DNA of 64,000 bases, from NCBI RefSeq assembly GCF_012641275.1, contig NZ_JABAIA010000001.1, positions 1,488,001 to 1,552,000 of the forward strand, given 5' to 3'. The notes under the pieces were generated by a model. That model was not told where the DNA came from, did no database searches, and saw only the letters and a list, made by a program, of their open reading frames with translations. Both the position numbers and the translations under genes were made by a program. Shown one piece after another: positions 1-8,840 of this stretch (position 1 is its first letter; each line of letters opens with the position of its first letter). The DNA comes from Chitinophaga varians. Its GTDB lineage: Bacteria > Bacteroidota > Bacteroidia > Chitinophagales > Chitinophagaceae.

Positions 1-1
1 C

Positions 2-1123
2 CAGGGCAATACCACTATCGCTGACCTGAGCAAAGTACTGAATGTAAGTTCACCTAAGATAGCGGAGCTGATCAACGAGCTGATGGAAGCCGGACTGGTA
101 AAGGACTATGGAAAAACAGAATCCACCGTTGGCCGCAGGCCCAATCTGTATGGGCTGGAATCCAACTCCCTTTTCTTCCTGGGCGTGGAAGTAAAAAACA
201 ATCATATCAACATCGGCCTGCTCAATTTCCAGAAGGAACTGGTCAAGTTCCAGGAAAAGATCCCCTATGAGCTGAGCAATACCGCCGCCTCGCTGGATGA
301 GCTTTGCCGGTTGATCAGCCAGTTCATCAAAGAGCTGAAAGGCATCGCCAAAAAGATCTCCAGCATCTGCATCAACCTGTCGGGCCGCATCAACTACCGG
401 ACCGGCTACAGTTACAGCTACTTTTATTTCAATGAAGAGCCGCTGACCCGCATCATAGAAAGCAAACTGGGCGTTAAAACCTACGTGGAGAACGACTCCC
501 GGTCCATGGCCTATGGCGAGTTCTGTAACGGCGTAGTGAAAAACGAAAAGAACGTTATTTTCATCAATGCTGATTACGGTATAGCCCTTGGCGTTATGAT
601 CAACGGGGAATTGTATTATGGCAAATCCGGTTTTGCCGGTGAGTTTGGCCACATTCCTTTCTTTGAGAATGAAATCCTCTGCCATTGCGGTAAAAAGGGC
701 TGCCTGGAAACCGAAACGTCCGGGCAGGCACTGGTGCGGCAATTCAAACAGCGGATCGCGGAAGGCGCCACTTCAGGCATCACCAAAAAAGTGGCGGTAA
801 AGGACATCACGCTGGAAGATATTTTGGATGCCGCCAATCATGACGATACGCTGGCCATAGAACTGATTGCCGCCATTGGAGAGAAGCTGGGCAAGGGCAT
901 TGCCATCCTGATCAACCTGTATAACCCGGAACTGATTATTTTGGGAGGGGCATTGTCGGCCACGGGAGAAACGATTTTCCTGCCTTTACGAAGTGCTATC
1001 AATAAATATTCCCTGAGCCTGGTGAACAACGATACGCAGTACAAGCTGTCCAAACTAGGCAGCAGGGCCGGCGTGATTGGTGCCTCCCTGCTGGCCCGTA
1101 ATAAGTTGTTTGATATGCTGTAG
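2..1123 (+). CDS. ROK family transcriptional regulator (5' partial)
   Basis: The reading frame is open to the left edge, so the true start lies outside the window. The first visible residues look like the recognition part of a winged HTH (an ATIADLSKVLNVSS-like helix pair). After it comes a ROK (NagC/XylR-type) sugar-kinase-fold domain. Visible ROK hallmarks are GEFGH followed by CHCGKKGCLE, the Cys-rich zinc signature, and a late NPELIILGGA glycine loop. ROK repressors of this build sense a sugar or sugar phosphate and regulate transport or catabolic genes. No transporter is adjacent on the visible side, so the regulon probably lies to the left. A paralogue sits at 60918-62108. Family call is firm; ligand unknown. 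Confidence 0.9.
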   Translation, partial: QGNTTIADLSKVLNVSSPKIAELINELMEAGLVKDYGKTESTVGRRPNLYGLESNSLFFLGVEVKNNHINIGLLNFQKELVKFQEKIPYELSNTAASLDELCRLISQFIKELKGIAKKISSICINLSGRINYRTGYSYSYFYFNEEPLTRIIESKLGVKTYVENDSRSMAYGEFCNGVVKNEKNVIFINADYGIALGVMINGELYYGKSGFAGEFGHIPFFENEILCHCGKKGCLETETSGQALVRQFKQRIAEGATSGITKKVAVKDITLEDILDAANHDDTLAIELIAAIGEKLGKGIAILINLYNPELIILGGALSATGETIFLPLRSAINKYSLSLVNNDTQYKLSKLGSRAGVIGASLLARNKLFDML

Positions 1124-1127
1124 GCCC

Positions 1128-2021
1128 TTATTTCCACGGCAGCACCACCCAGGGGCTGTCCGGTGCCTGTAACAGATAGTTCATATTGTTTTGCAGTGCC
1201 TGGAAGCTGTCTTCCTCTACGCCGTTCCATACGCAACGGGCAAACTGATACGACAGTGACAGGTGTTTCCACGAGCTATAGGTACGCCGTATCACCGGTA
1301 CGCAGGCCATGATCTGCTCCAGGGCCGCGTCGTACCCGATGTAACCCGCGTCCAGTCCTGCCCTGGACAGGTTGATGATACGGGCAAAGTCCCATATCAG
1401 CATGTCCGGCTGCAGTTTGTCGTGGATAAGTTGTTTGCTGCGGAACAGTTCCAGCGCGTCGCGGGTATTGCGCAGGCGCTCCATCACCACCGCTTCTTCC
1501 AGCTCATTGGCCGCGATGTATTCCCGCAGAAAGGCTTTGCTTTCCTTCATGGATACGCTGTTGATGGCTTGCAGGATGATATCATAGTCGATCCTGTGGC
1601 CGCTTTCACGGAGCCAGGAAAACATATCGTACAACTCTTCGGGGCTGTCGATGTCCCACCATTCGGACAGTAGCTGCCGGCATTCCTGTTTAGAGAACCC
1701 CGTTGTGATGTCATTAAGGTATTGGCCATTGAGGAAAGCCAGATCGGCCCCACAGGCTACGGCCCATTGCTGTTCCTGGGTTAATAGGCTGGTTTTATTC
1801 AGCAAAACGGCTTCGGGCTCCCGGCTGAGTGCTTCTTCATCAGCGTCGTCGCCGGTGAAAAGCTGATTAAACTGTTTCATACCTTCTGCAAACGGGAGTA
1901 ATTGATCAGCCGTATTCATCGACTGCTCCATCTGCTGGCGGTACAGGTTAATCATCTCATTGCTCAGGCCCATATCCTTCAGTTGCTGCCAGTACAGTTC
2001 CATATACTGCTGGGAATTCAT
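1128..2021 (-). CDS. DUF1266 domain protein
   Basis: 297-residue soluble protein with no signal peptide, ending 4 bp from the stop of the converging ROK gene. The C-terminal half matches DUF1266: a WDFARIINLSRAG segment, a GYIGYDAA turn, then a YSSWKHLSLSY-FARCVW segment (aromatic and Arg residues typical of the family). The N-terminal 100 residues are Gln- and Glu-rich helices without a recognised domain. DUF1266 proteins have no established biochemical role; many lie in accessory regions. Function is not assigned. Confidence 0.75.
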   Translation of the reverse strand: MNSQQYMELYWQQLKDMGLSNEMINLYRQQMEQSMNTADQLLPFAEGMKQFNQLFTGDDADEEALSREPEAVLLNKTSLLTQEQQWAVACGADLAFLNGQYLNDITTGFSKQECRQLLSEWWDIDSPEELYDMFSWLRESGHRIDYDIILQAINSVSMKESKAFLREYIAANELEEAVVMERLRNTRDALELFRSKQLIHDKLQPDMLIWDFARIINLSRAGLDAGYIGYDAALEQIMACVPVIRRTYSSWKHLSLSYQFARCVWNGVEEDSFQALQNNMNYLLQAPDSPWVVLPWK

Positions 2022-2330
2022 GGGAAATGGTTTTTGGGTATGGTTTGGTTGTATTCGTATTCTGATACAAGATAGACATTCCCGTTATTATAACCAAAAA
2101 CCATCTTGTGAGGCAACCTTACTTTTCGCATTGGCTATCAATTATTTAATTCCATATAACACGAAATAACCATATCTCTATCATCCTTACAAGCAAGGAA
2201 TTACGGCCCACTGCCGGTAGCGGCACGTCCTGTTAGGCCAACAACAGCTTTCCGGTGGACAGTAGCCTTCTGCGATAATATAGGCGTCCCCGTTATAGAA
2301 AATACATAAGGCCGCATATAACGGACCACC
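2022..2330. other. Non-coding gap, no gene seen
   Basis: Leader region of the DUF1266 gene and space downstream of the phospholipase gene. It holds a long-range inverted repeat (TGGTTTTTGG near 2027 and CCAAAAACCA near 2093). I see no convincing ORF or RNA gene; short plus-strand ORFs here have no recognisable features. Confidence 0.4.
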
Positions 2331-2370
2331 TCAAATAAAAACAGCATAACCTCCGGAGAAGTTATGCTGT
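2331..2370 (-). terminator. Rho-independent terminator of the phospholipase gene
   Basis: Perfect 10-bp arms ACAGCATAAC and GTTATGCTGT with a 10-nt loop; on the minus strand the stem is followed by TTTTATTT. It lies 20 bp after the stop codon at 2391. Confidence 0.85.
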
Positions 2371-2390
2371 CATTAAGCAATAAAGCGGGA

Positions 2391-3578
2391 TTATTTACCT
2401 GTATTCACCGGATTAGGTCTTGCCTCCCCGCCACCCGGCAGGGTTACAAAATAAGGCGTGCCATAACCATTGCCCGGCCGGAAAAAATCGGTGGAAATAA
2501 TCTGGGCGCCGCTTTTAAACGCTGCGTCTGCACGGGTATGGTCATTCACCTTGGCTTCATAAGTTTCAATATCGGAACGGGTCCTGATCAGGAAACCCTG
2601 TTGCACCGCCTGCTGTATCTCCTGCCGGCGCACGATAGCATTGTCCAACAGGAAAAAAGCGGCATAGCTGTCTTGCGGCTGCGATTGCATAAACATCGCC
2701 CTGCCTTCGAGGTTAGGCCTGTTTTTAGCATAGTCGGATACCAGGTTCATGCCCGCCGTAGAAGGCAGCAACAGGAAAATAAATTTTCCTCTCGCAGCTT
2801 TTACGGTCGGCCAGTTTTTAGCCAGTACGGCATCGCGCAGCGTAGGGTATTTGCCGTGTACGTCATCGGGAGTGATGAGCTTATCGCGGCCCAGCTGTGC
2901 AACCACCTCCTGGTCCAGCGCGTCGAAGGCTTTTTCATCGAAAGGCAGCACTTCTGCGGAGCCGGGGAACAACGGAATGCCTTTGTCTTTCGCTTCAATC
3001 ATCACGTAAATGGGGAAGTGGCCAGGATGGGCATCCGACCAGGTACGCATGGCAGCCAGCGCGCCTTTAAAGGTGGTGTAGTGGGTACGGAAATCAATAT
3101 CGGCCATGTGCAGCACCTTGAAGCCCGGTTTGTCCAGGTCTTTGGTATCAAAAGGCGCGAGGTTGGTCACTCCTTTCTGTCGCAGCACACGGTAAGCGGC
3201 AGGGTCATTAAAGCGGTTGCCGGTAGGATCATTGTACACATCTATCTCGATGCTTCTGATACCTGCGTCCAGCTGAACGTCGAACGGAGGGTGGTTGTAA
3301 CGTAGTCCTTCGCTCATCTTCATGGAATTGGGATGAAACTCCTGAAAAGCCGCCAGTTGTTCTTTCGGCATGCTCTTCATAAATGTCTGGCCCAGCTTTT
3401 CAAGGATAGGATCGATCATGGCCAGTACCGAGGAGTCTACCGGACGGGCGTAGCTGTTGTGGGTGCCCAGCACCTGTACCTGATTTATTTTAAGTGTGTC
3501 CAGCGACTGTGCCCCGCAAACGGCGGTAGCACAGGCCATCAGCATTGTTCCCAACGCACGGGTAATAGCTGTCTGCAT
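2391..3578 (-). CDS. Secreted Ca2+-dependent PI-PLC-like phosphodiesterase
   Basis: 395 residues with a signal peptide (cleavage near CGAQ, about residue 23). It matches the Ca2+-dependent phosphoinositide phospholipase C family (PI-PLC-C1-like TIM barrel). The first active-site motif is LGTHNSYA with His40, followed by an IRSIEIDVYND metal/substrate strand, a HMADIDFRTH segment and an IEAKDKG strand. Such enzymes cleave phosphoinositides or related phosphodiesters outside the cytoplasm. It lies just after the TonB receptor at 3598-6384 on the same strand (19 bp apart), so the two are probably cotranscribed, suggesting the receptor imports something released by this enzyme. That link is inference. 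Confidence 0.85.
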   Translation of the reverse strand: MQTAITRALGTMLMACATAVCGAQSLDTLKINQVQVLGTHNSYARPVDSSVLAMIDPILEKLGQTFMKSMPKEQLAAFQEFHPNSMKMSEGLRYNHPPFDVQLDAGIRSIEIDVYNDPTGNRFNDPAAYRVLRQKGVTNLAPFDTKDLDKPGFKVLHMADIDFRTHYTTFKGALAAMRTWSDAHPGHFPIYVMIEAKDKGIPLFPGSAEVLPFDEKAFDALDQEVVAQLGRDKLITPDDVHGKYPTLRDAVLAKNWPTVKAARGKFIFLLLPSTAGMNLVSDYAKNRPNLEGRAMFMQSQPQDSYAAFFLLDNAIVRRQEIQQAVQQGFLIRTRSDIETYEAKVNDHTRADAAFKSGAQIISTDFFRPGNGYGTPYFVTLPGGGEARPNPVNTGK

Positions 3579-3597
3579 CGTCAGTAGTTTTTTGTTG

Positions 3598-6384
3598 TTA
3601 GAAAATTTTAACGCTCACGCCTATCTGTCCGCGGAGAGAATACCATTCGGCTTGTTCCACCCGGTCGAAAGTGCCATGGTAGTAGCGTACCGGCGCATTG
3701 GTGATATTGTTCAGTTCCAGGAATGTCCTGACTTTAGGTGTGATGGCGTAGGAAGCGGAAAAGTCAACGGTGAAATTCTCAGCGTACCAGCGGTAGTGGT
3801 CCGGACCGGCAGCCTGGCGGATCACGTCCAGGTATTTGCCTTTATAGTTACCGGCTATCCTGGCCATGAATTTCCCGTATTCATACAGCAGCGAGGCGTT
3901 GAAGATATGTTTGGCCTGTTTGGGGATCACGCTGTTGTCTTCGATCTTTTGGTTATTCACGAACCGCGGTATCTTCACGCGGGAATCAGTGTAGGTGTAG
4001 TTCACATCTACCCCAAACCCTTTCCAGAAGCCGGGCAGGCCGGTGAATCTTTTCACAAAACCGGCCTCGAAGCCTGCCAGCCAGGCCCCTTGCAGGTTCT
4101 GCGGCTCGCTCACCGTATATTGTATACCGTTAATGTTTTCTGAAGATTGATTGGTATATACCAGGTCAGTAAGTTTTTTGTAGAAAGCTCCTACGTTGAC
4201 CATACCGATGCCACCGAAATAATGTTCTGCCATCAGGTCGAAGTTATTGGCGAACGTAGGCTTCAGGGCGGCATTGCCGCGGGTGATCAGTTTATTGGCA
4301 TCGTCCTGTGTGGTGCCTGGGTTCAGGTTATTGAAGTCCGCACGGGCGAAGCTCCGGGTATACGCCACACGGAGTATATCCTTGTCCGTTATATTGTATT
4401 TCACATGCAGCATCGGCAGGAAAGCGTTGTAGCTGTTATCCTGGCTGATAGCCGTTACCTGTTTGCCATTTACCCTGCTGCCGTTGAACGTCACTTTATT
4501 GTACTCGTTACGGATACCGCCGGTCAGCGTGATTTTCTCAGAGGCTTTATATTCGCCCATCACGTAGAGCGCATATACGTTTTCCACACCGCTGAAGTAT
4601 TTGGTGGCCCCTGACGCATTGGTAGCGGAATCCACCTGGAAAGGATACAGCTTGTACTGGCTGATGCCTTCCGGCGTTACAAGCGATTTCAGGTTGCCCA
4701 ACGCCATCTGATCGATGATCACGTTGTTATAGGGTGAATGGATTTCAGACAGGAAGCCGCCGTTATAAGGGAATGGTTCAGTACCCAGGCTGGACATGGA
4801 AGGCGCCGCGCCCTGCATACCGGCGATGTATACATTGTAGGGAGACTGCACCACCTTGTCTTTGTGAATAAACTTACCACCGGATTTCAGCATCAGTTTT
4901 TCCGACGGGGTGTATTTCAGGTTAAAGTTGAAACGTTTGTTCTCCTCCCAGTTGGTGGCGCGCAGCATGATCACCTGCGACAGTTTCATGGCATCTGCGG
5001 TAATCGGTGTATTGGCGGAGATATGTGGCAGTACTGCGTCTATCACGTCTCCTTTTCCGTCAGGGGCGTCCATGGCGAGGTATTTTTTACCATCGGCAGC
5101 CAGTCCTTCATAGGCGACCGCCTGCTGGAAAGTGGCCATGGGATAGTATCCGGGGTCTTTAAACCGGAACTTCGACTTGTCCATGCCGGCTGCCCAGTCG
5201 AGGGTGAGTTTTCCGGACAAAACTGACTGGCCGCTCAATTCCGCCGAATACAGGTCTGTGAAGTAATGGGAAGCCCTGTCGGTAATGGTGGCGTTTTTGT
5301 TGTTGAAGTAGAAGTATGTCTCGCGTACGTTCTGCCCATCGAGGAAAGAGCTGTAGATACCTTTGAACTGTACCTTGTGCCTGTCGTTGAATTTGTATTC
5401 CAGGCCGGCGTTGAGGCCGGTGGTTTTGCGGTGGGCAATATAATCGCGCAATTGCAGGTCGGTGATGGAATAGGACTGTTTTACATCAGGATTTGCGAAA
5501 TCATAGTTCATATTATAGCGGTCCTGTGCAGAGGTACGGTCCCAGATGACGGCCGACACTACAAAGCCCAGTTTGCCTTTCAGCAGGCGGTCGCCATAAA
5601 CGATGGACGCATTATAGGAACCTTTGCGGGCCTGATCGCCATATCCAACGGCGGCGTTGATCCGCAGCATCCTTGACTGTGGCGCCGCTTTGGTGATGAA
5701 GTTGACAGATCCGCCAATGGCATCGCCTTCCATATCCGGGGTGATGGCTTTTGACAGCTGTACATATTCTATCAGTTCCGAAGGGAAGATGTCCATCTGA
5801 ATACGGCGGTCGGTATAATCCAGGCTGGCCGTGGGCAGTCGGTTGCCGTTCAGCAGGGTGGCGCTCCACTGGATAGGAGTGCCACGTACGGACACATAAC
5901 GTCCTTCACCCTGGTCACGCTCAATAGAAACACCCTGGATACGCTGCACTGCTTCTGCCGCATTGCGGTCCGGCAGTTTGCCGATAGCATCGGCAGCCAG
6001 TACCTCCATAATGCCTGGTGCGTTCTTTTTGATGCTGATGGCCCGTATCTGAGAACCGGCAGAAGCGCCTTTCACGACCACTTCTCCCAGCACATCGTTG
6101 GCAGGTTCCATCATAATGGCGCCCAGCTGGTTTAATCCCGGTTTGACATCTACCGTTATTGTTTTAACGGCAAACCCCACATAATTGATCTTCAGGGTCA
6201 CTTTCCCTGTCTTCCGAAGGGTGATGTTAAAAACCCCGGAAAGATCAGTCTGTGCCCCAGCACCATCGATCACGATGGTAGCCGAAGGCAAGGGACCCTC
6301 TTTGGATAAAATACTCCCTCTGATCTGCTGTGCCGTACAGAAAACAGGCAGGAGTAAAATCAGTAATAAAAGCCGGCTGCTCAT
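3598..6384 (-). CDS. TonB-dependent receptor with carboxypeptidase-like N-terminal domain
   Basis: 928 residues: signal peptide (about 1-18), carboxypeptidase-D-like regulatory domain (about 20-95), TonB plug (about 110-235), then a 22-strand-type beta barrel ending in an aromatic-rich SVKIF C-terminus. The plug has the signature IGKLPDRNAAEAVQRIQG followed by a GEGRYVSVRG stretch, which resembles the Xanthomonas/Caulobacter TonB receptor subfamily (TIGR01782-like) more than SusC. There is no SusD partner. Next gene on the strand is the PI-PLC-like enzyme. A perfect palindrome lies 55 bp upstream of the start and may be its operator. Imported substrate unknown. Confidence 0.9.
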   Translation of the reverse strand: MSSRLLLLILLLPVFCTAQQIRGSILSKEGPLPSATIVIDGAGAQTDLSGVFNITLRKTGKVTLKINYVGFAVKTITVDVKPGLNQLGAIMMEPANDVLGEVVVKGASAGSQIRAISIKKNAPGIMEVLAADAIGKLPDRNAAEAVQRIQGVSIERDQGEGRYVSVRGTPIQWSATLLNGNRLPTASLDYTDRRIQMDIFPSELIEYVQLSKAITPDMEGDAIGGSVNFITKAAPQSRMLRINAAVGYGDQARKGSYNASIVYGDRLLKGKLGFVVSAVIWDRTSAQDRYNMNYDFANPDVKQSYSITDLQLRDYIAHRKTTGLNAGLEYKFNDRHKVQFKGIYSSFLDGQNVRETYFYFNNKNATITDRASHYFTDLYSAELSGQSVLSGKLTLDWAAGMDKSKFRFKDPGYYPMATFQQAVAYEGLAADGKKYLAMDAPDGKGDVIDAVLPHISANTPITADAMKLSQVIMLRATNWEENKRFNFNLKYTPSEKLMLKSGGKFIHKDKVVQSPYNVYIAGMQGAAPSMSSLGTEPFPYNGGFLSEIHSPYNNVIIDQMALGNLKSLVTPEGISQYKLYPFQVDSATNASGATKYFSGVENVYALYVMGEYKASEKITLTGGIRNEYNKVTFNGSRVNGKQVTAISQDNSYNAFLPMLHVKYNITDKDILRVAYTRSFARADFNNLNPGTTQDDANKLITRGNAALKPTFANNFDLMAEHYFGGIGMVNVGAFYKKLTDLVYTNQSSENINGIQYTVSEPQNLQGAWLAGFEAGFVKRFTGLPGFWKGFGVDVNYTYTDSRVKIPRFVNNQKIEDNSVIPKQAKHIFNASLLYEYGKFMARIAGNYKGKYLDVIRQAAGPDHYRWYAENFTVDFSASYAITPKVRTFLELNNITNAPVRYYHGTFDRVEQAEWYSLRGQIGVSVKIF

Positions 6385-6403
6385 GGCGAAAAATATTTTT
6401 CCG

Positions 6404-6411
6404 CAAAGTTG
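6404..6411 (-). promoter_or_regulatory. Possible -7 box of the TonB receptor gene
   Basis: CAACTTTG on the minus strand resembles the Bacteroidota -7 element TAnnTTTG (one mismatch), about 20 bp before the ATG at 6384. The palindrome at 6440-6465 lies where the -33 region would be. Confidence 0.4.
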
Positions 6412-6439
6412 AACGAGCGGCCGGAGGAAGTCGTCCTTG

Positions 6440-6465
6440 TAGATAAATCCGTACGGATTTATCTA
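6440..6465. promoter_or_regulatory. 26-bp perfect palindrome, candidate operator
   Basis: The two 13-bp arms (TAGATAAATCCGT and its exact complement) meet without a spacer. It lies upstream of the TonB receptor and after the membrane AraC gene, both on the minus strand. No T-tract follows on that strand, so a terminator is unlikely; a dimeric repressor or activator site fits better. Confidence 0.55.
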
Positions 6466-6519
6466 TCGGGGGAAACAAACACCATTACTATCAACTTAAA
6501 ATCAACCAGTTATAAAACA

Positions 6520-7725
6520 TTACGGAATTGTTAAGCCATTCACGTTGATTGTATTTCGCGCGGTGACCACTACCGTATTTTTACTTTTCATATAGGCGGA
6601 AGGGGTAGTACCGGTGACTTTTTTGAAGTACTGGTTGAACGATGACTTGGAATGAAAACCGGCTTCAAATGCCAGGGAGAGGATGTTGGGTGTGTCTTTC
6701 TCCTCGCGGCATTTGTCCAGCAGTTTTACCACTTCCCTGATCCTGTATTCATTGATGAACTGATAAAAAGACTGTCCGAGGTACTGGTTCAGCGCTTCCG
6801 AGAGATGGTGCCGCGATATCTCCATCGCCGCGGCCAGTTTGTCCAGCGTCAGCTCCGGATCTTTATAAAGGGCCTTTTCGTACATCCATTGTTTCAACTG
6901 TGCCGCAATGGCCGCCTGCTGGGAGGCAGACAGCACCGATTTCCGCGGAAGCGCCGAAGTATCGGCTGCCGCTTCTTCTTCAACGGGTCCCTCTTCAACA
7001 GCAGCAACAGCAGGCGTATTCTCCATCAGTGGCAAGGTGGTGCCGGTGTCCATCAAAAATAAAATCCTTACGCGCCCAATGGCCAGGCAAATACTTAACA
7101 GGGAGATATAGGTACCTATTCTTCCCCACAGGTGGCTATCGATGACGAACCGGGAAGCGGAGGAAAGGTAATTATTGACCGTCAACAGCAAACTAAAAAA
7201 CGTCATGGCCAGAAACATGATCGCCATAAACCGGACCAGCTGTTTTTCTGACTGCCAGAAAGCCGGGATACGGCGGGCTTCCCACAGCGACAATATTGAA
7301 TATAACGGGAAAGACACCAGTGCTATATATCCCACCGTCTGGTTGTAATAAATAATGGCGGGAGGAGTTTTACCGTTGTGCGCAATGATATAACCTGCAA
7401 TCGAAAAATAGGCTATAGCGCCGGCGACCGCAGGCAGGAGATGCAGGTAGTTGCTCCGCCCGGCCTTTTGATATCTTCCGGAAAGATGGGTAGTATACAT
7501 CCATAATACCGGCGCATACATCAATGTGATAAACGTGTAATACTGCTTGTGGATTTCCGCATGCGGGAACAGCGTATGCAACATAAAACCGGCGCCCAGG
7601 TGTACAAACACCAACATTAAAAACCAGCTCAATATATTATCAGAAGATCTTTTCTTATGGCTGATAATAAATATGCTGAATATGACCAATGCCTGAAAAG
7701 CGCCCAGTAAAATAATATACTTCAT
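6520..7725 (-). CDS. Membrane-bound AraC-family transcriptional regulator
   Basis: 401 residues. The N-terminal 220 residues contain about seven hydrophobic segments (from MKYIILLGAFQALVIFSIF on). A Pro/Glu/Ala-rich linker (about 235-265) follows. The C-terminal 110 residues are an AraC double HTH: LTLDKLAAAMEISRHHLSEA (first HTH) and ILSLAFEAGFHSKSSFNQYF (second), with the family's GTTPSAYMK end. This is the common Bacteroidota design of a regulator anchored in the inner membrane. It sits directly upstream of the TonB receptor and PI-PLC pair on the same strand and is a natural candidate to control them. Confidence 0.92.
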   Translation of the reverse strand: MKYIILLGAFQALVIFSIFIISHKKRSSDNILSWFLMLVFVHLGAGFMLHTLFPHAEIHKQYYTFITLMYAPVLWMYTTHLSGRYQKAGRSNYLHLLPAVAGAIAYFSIAGYIIAHNGKTPPAIIYYNQTVGYIALVSFPLYSILSLWEARRIPAFWQSEKQLVRFMAIMFLAMTFFSLLLTVNNYLSSASRFVIDSHLWGRIGTYISLLSICLAIGRVRILFLMDTGTTLPLMENTPAVAAVEEGPVEEEAAADTSALPRKSVLSASQQAAIAAQLKQWMYEKALYKDPELTLDKLAAAMEISRHHLSEALNQYLGQSFYQFINEYRIREVVKLLDKCREEKDTPNILSLAFEAGFHSKSSFNQYFKKVTGTTPSAYMKSKNTVVVTARNTINVNGLTIP

Positions 7726-7793
7726 AACACCCCTGTTTAATGATTTCGGGTGTGAAGCTACATAACCACTATTAAGAAATTATTACCAACGAC

Positions 7794-8732
7794 TCAGCGC
7801 TGTGCCGGTGCCGGTTGCCGGAACACCGGGTAATGGTCCAGCAGCAGGGCGCCCAGCGTTTCCCAGTCAGGCGCCTGTTCCCGGATACCAAGCATACCGG
7901 CAATCGCGGAAAAGATGTCCGCTTTGGTTTTGCCTTCATTCCTGAAGAAACGCACGGCAGTAGCGCCTTCCGACTTGGAGAGCTTTTTACCGGGTGTTTC
8001 CATCAGGAGGGTATGATGATAAAAGGTCGTGTTACAGAAGCGGTCCATACCCGCCAGCCTGGCCAGGTATAGCTGTGCCAGCGTGGAATCCCACAGGTCT
8101 TCCCCCCGGACGATAAGGTCTATGCCGAAGTAGTCGTCATCTATCACGGATGCCAGCTGATAGGCAGCATGGCCGTCTTTTTTTCTCACCACAAAATAGC
8201 GTTGTTCATCCGGCAGCGTGGCCGGCAGCAAGCCGTTGCCCGTATGCATATGCAGCGTTAGCGGCGCAGCGGTATTGACGCGCCAGCAAACATCAGGGCC
8301 GTCCCAGGGCAGTTGGCGGTGAAGGCAATGACCATCATAAATACCGCCGGCATGTTGTAACCTTGACCGGCTACAGTCGCAGGCAAAGAGCTTCCCTCCT
8401 GCTTTCAGCGCCGCCAGCGCCTGTTGGTACAGCGCTTCCCGGTGCAGCTGCGACCATTCCCGCTTCAGGTCGTCCGGTGAGCGGGGCCCTTCTTCCCACG
8501 GTATTTCCAGGAAATGTAAGGTATCGAAGATGTCCTGCACGTATTCCGGTCTTACCCGTTGCTGGTCCATATCGTCTATCCGCAGGAGTATAGCGGCGCC
8601 GCAGCGGCGTGCGAGGGTGGCCGTGAGCACAAAAGAGAACACGTTGCCCAGGTGCAGAAAGCCGCTGGGCGTAGGCGCGATACGGGTTTTACGGTGCGCC
8701 GGATAGTCATGGCTGTGCAGTATCTTTTCTAT
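7794..8732 (-). CDS. gluQ: Glutamyl-Q tRNA(Asp) synthetase (start uncertain, no in-frame ATG)
   Basis: Class I GluRS-like enzyme that attaches glutamate to queuosine-34 of tRNA-Asp. Motifs: RIAPTPSGFLHLGN (HIGH region, coded at 8684-8643), a CDC ... YDGHC zinc site typical of GluQRS, LIVRGEDLWDSTLAQ, and KLSKSEGA (KMSKS). There is no C-terminal anticodon-binding domain, as expected for GluQRS. A GTG at 8642 would drop the whole HIGH motif, so translation must begin upstream, yet no ATG, GTG or TTG exists in frame up to the stop at 8816. In-frame candidates are ATT 8756, ATA 8732, ATA 8723 and CTG 8720; I show ATA 8732 only as a placeholder. An out-of-frame ATG at 8710 would need a one-base correction or -1 slip. 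It diverges from tRNA-Asp. Confidence 0.85.
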   Translation of the reverse strand: MEKILHSHDYPAHRKTRIAPTPSGFLHLGNVFSFVLTATLARRCGAAILLRIDDMDQQRVRPEYVQDIFDTLHFLEIPWEEGPRSPDDLKREWSQLHREALYQQALAALKAGGKLFACDCSRSRLQHAGGIYDGHCLHRQLPWDGPDVCWRVNTAAPLTLHMHTGNGLLPATLPDEQRYFVVRKKDGHAAYQLASVIDDDYFGIDLIVRGEDLWDSTLAQLYLARLAGMDRFCNTTFYHHTLLMETPGKKLSKSEGATAVRFFRNEGKTKADIFSAIAGMLGIREQAPDWETLGALLLDHYPVFRQPAPAQR

Positions 8733-8790
8733 GAGGAAGCTGTTTTTCGCAAAAATACTGCTGCGGGCGTAAAAAAATTGTGCTGATTTG

Positions 8791-8822
8791 TTGGAAAATA
8801 AAAAAAGAATTCTTTACCTTCG
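8791..8822 (+). promoter_or_regulatory. Promoter of tRNA-Asp
   Basis: TTGG at 8791 as a -33-like element and TACCTTCG at 8815-8822 as a -7-like element (consensus TAnnTTTG, one mismatch), 21 bp apart and 18 bp before the tRNA. Confidence 0.5.
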
Positions 8823-8840
8823 CACTCCCTTAGGGGAAGA

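Noticed and set aside
2364..3305. Long plus-strand ORF antisense to the phospholipase gene
   Set aside because: No recognisable domain, low-quality composition, and complete overlap with a clear PI-PLC-family gene with signal peptide and terminator.
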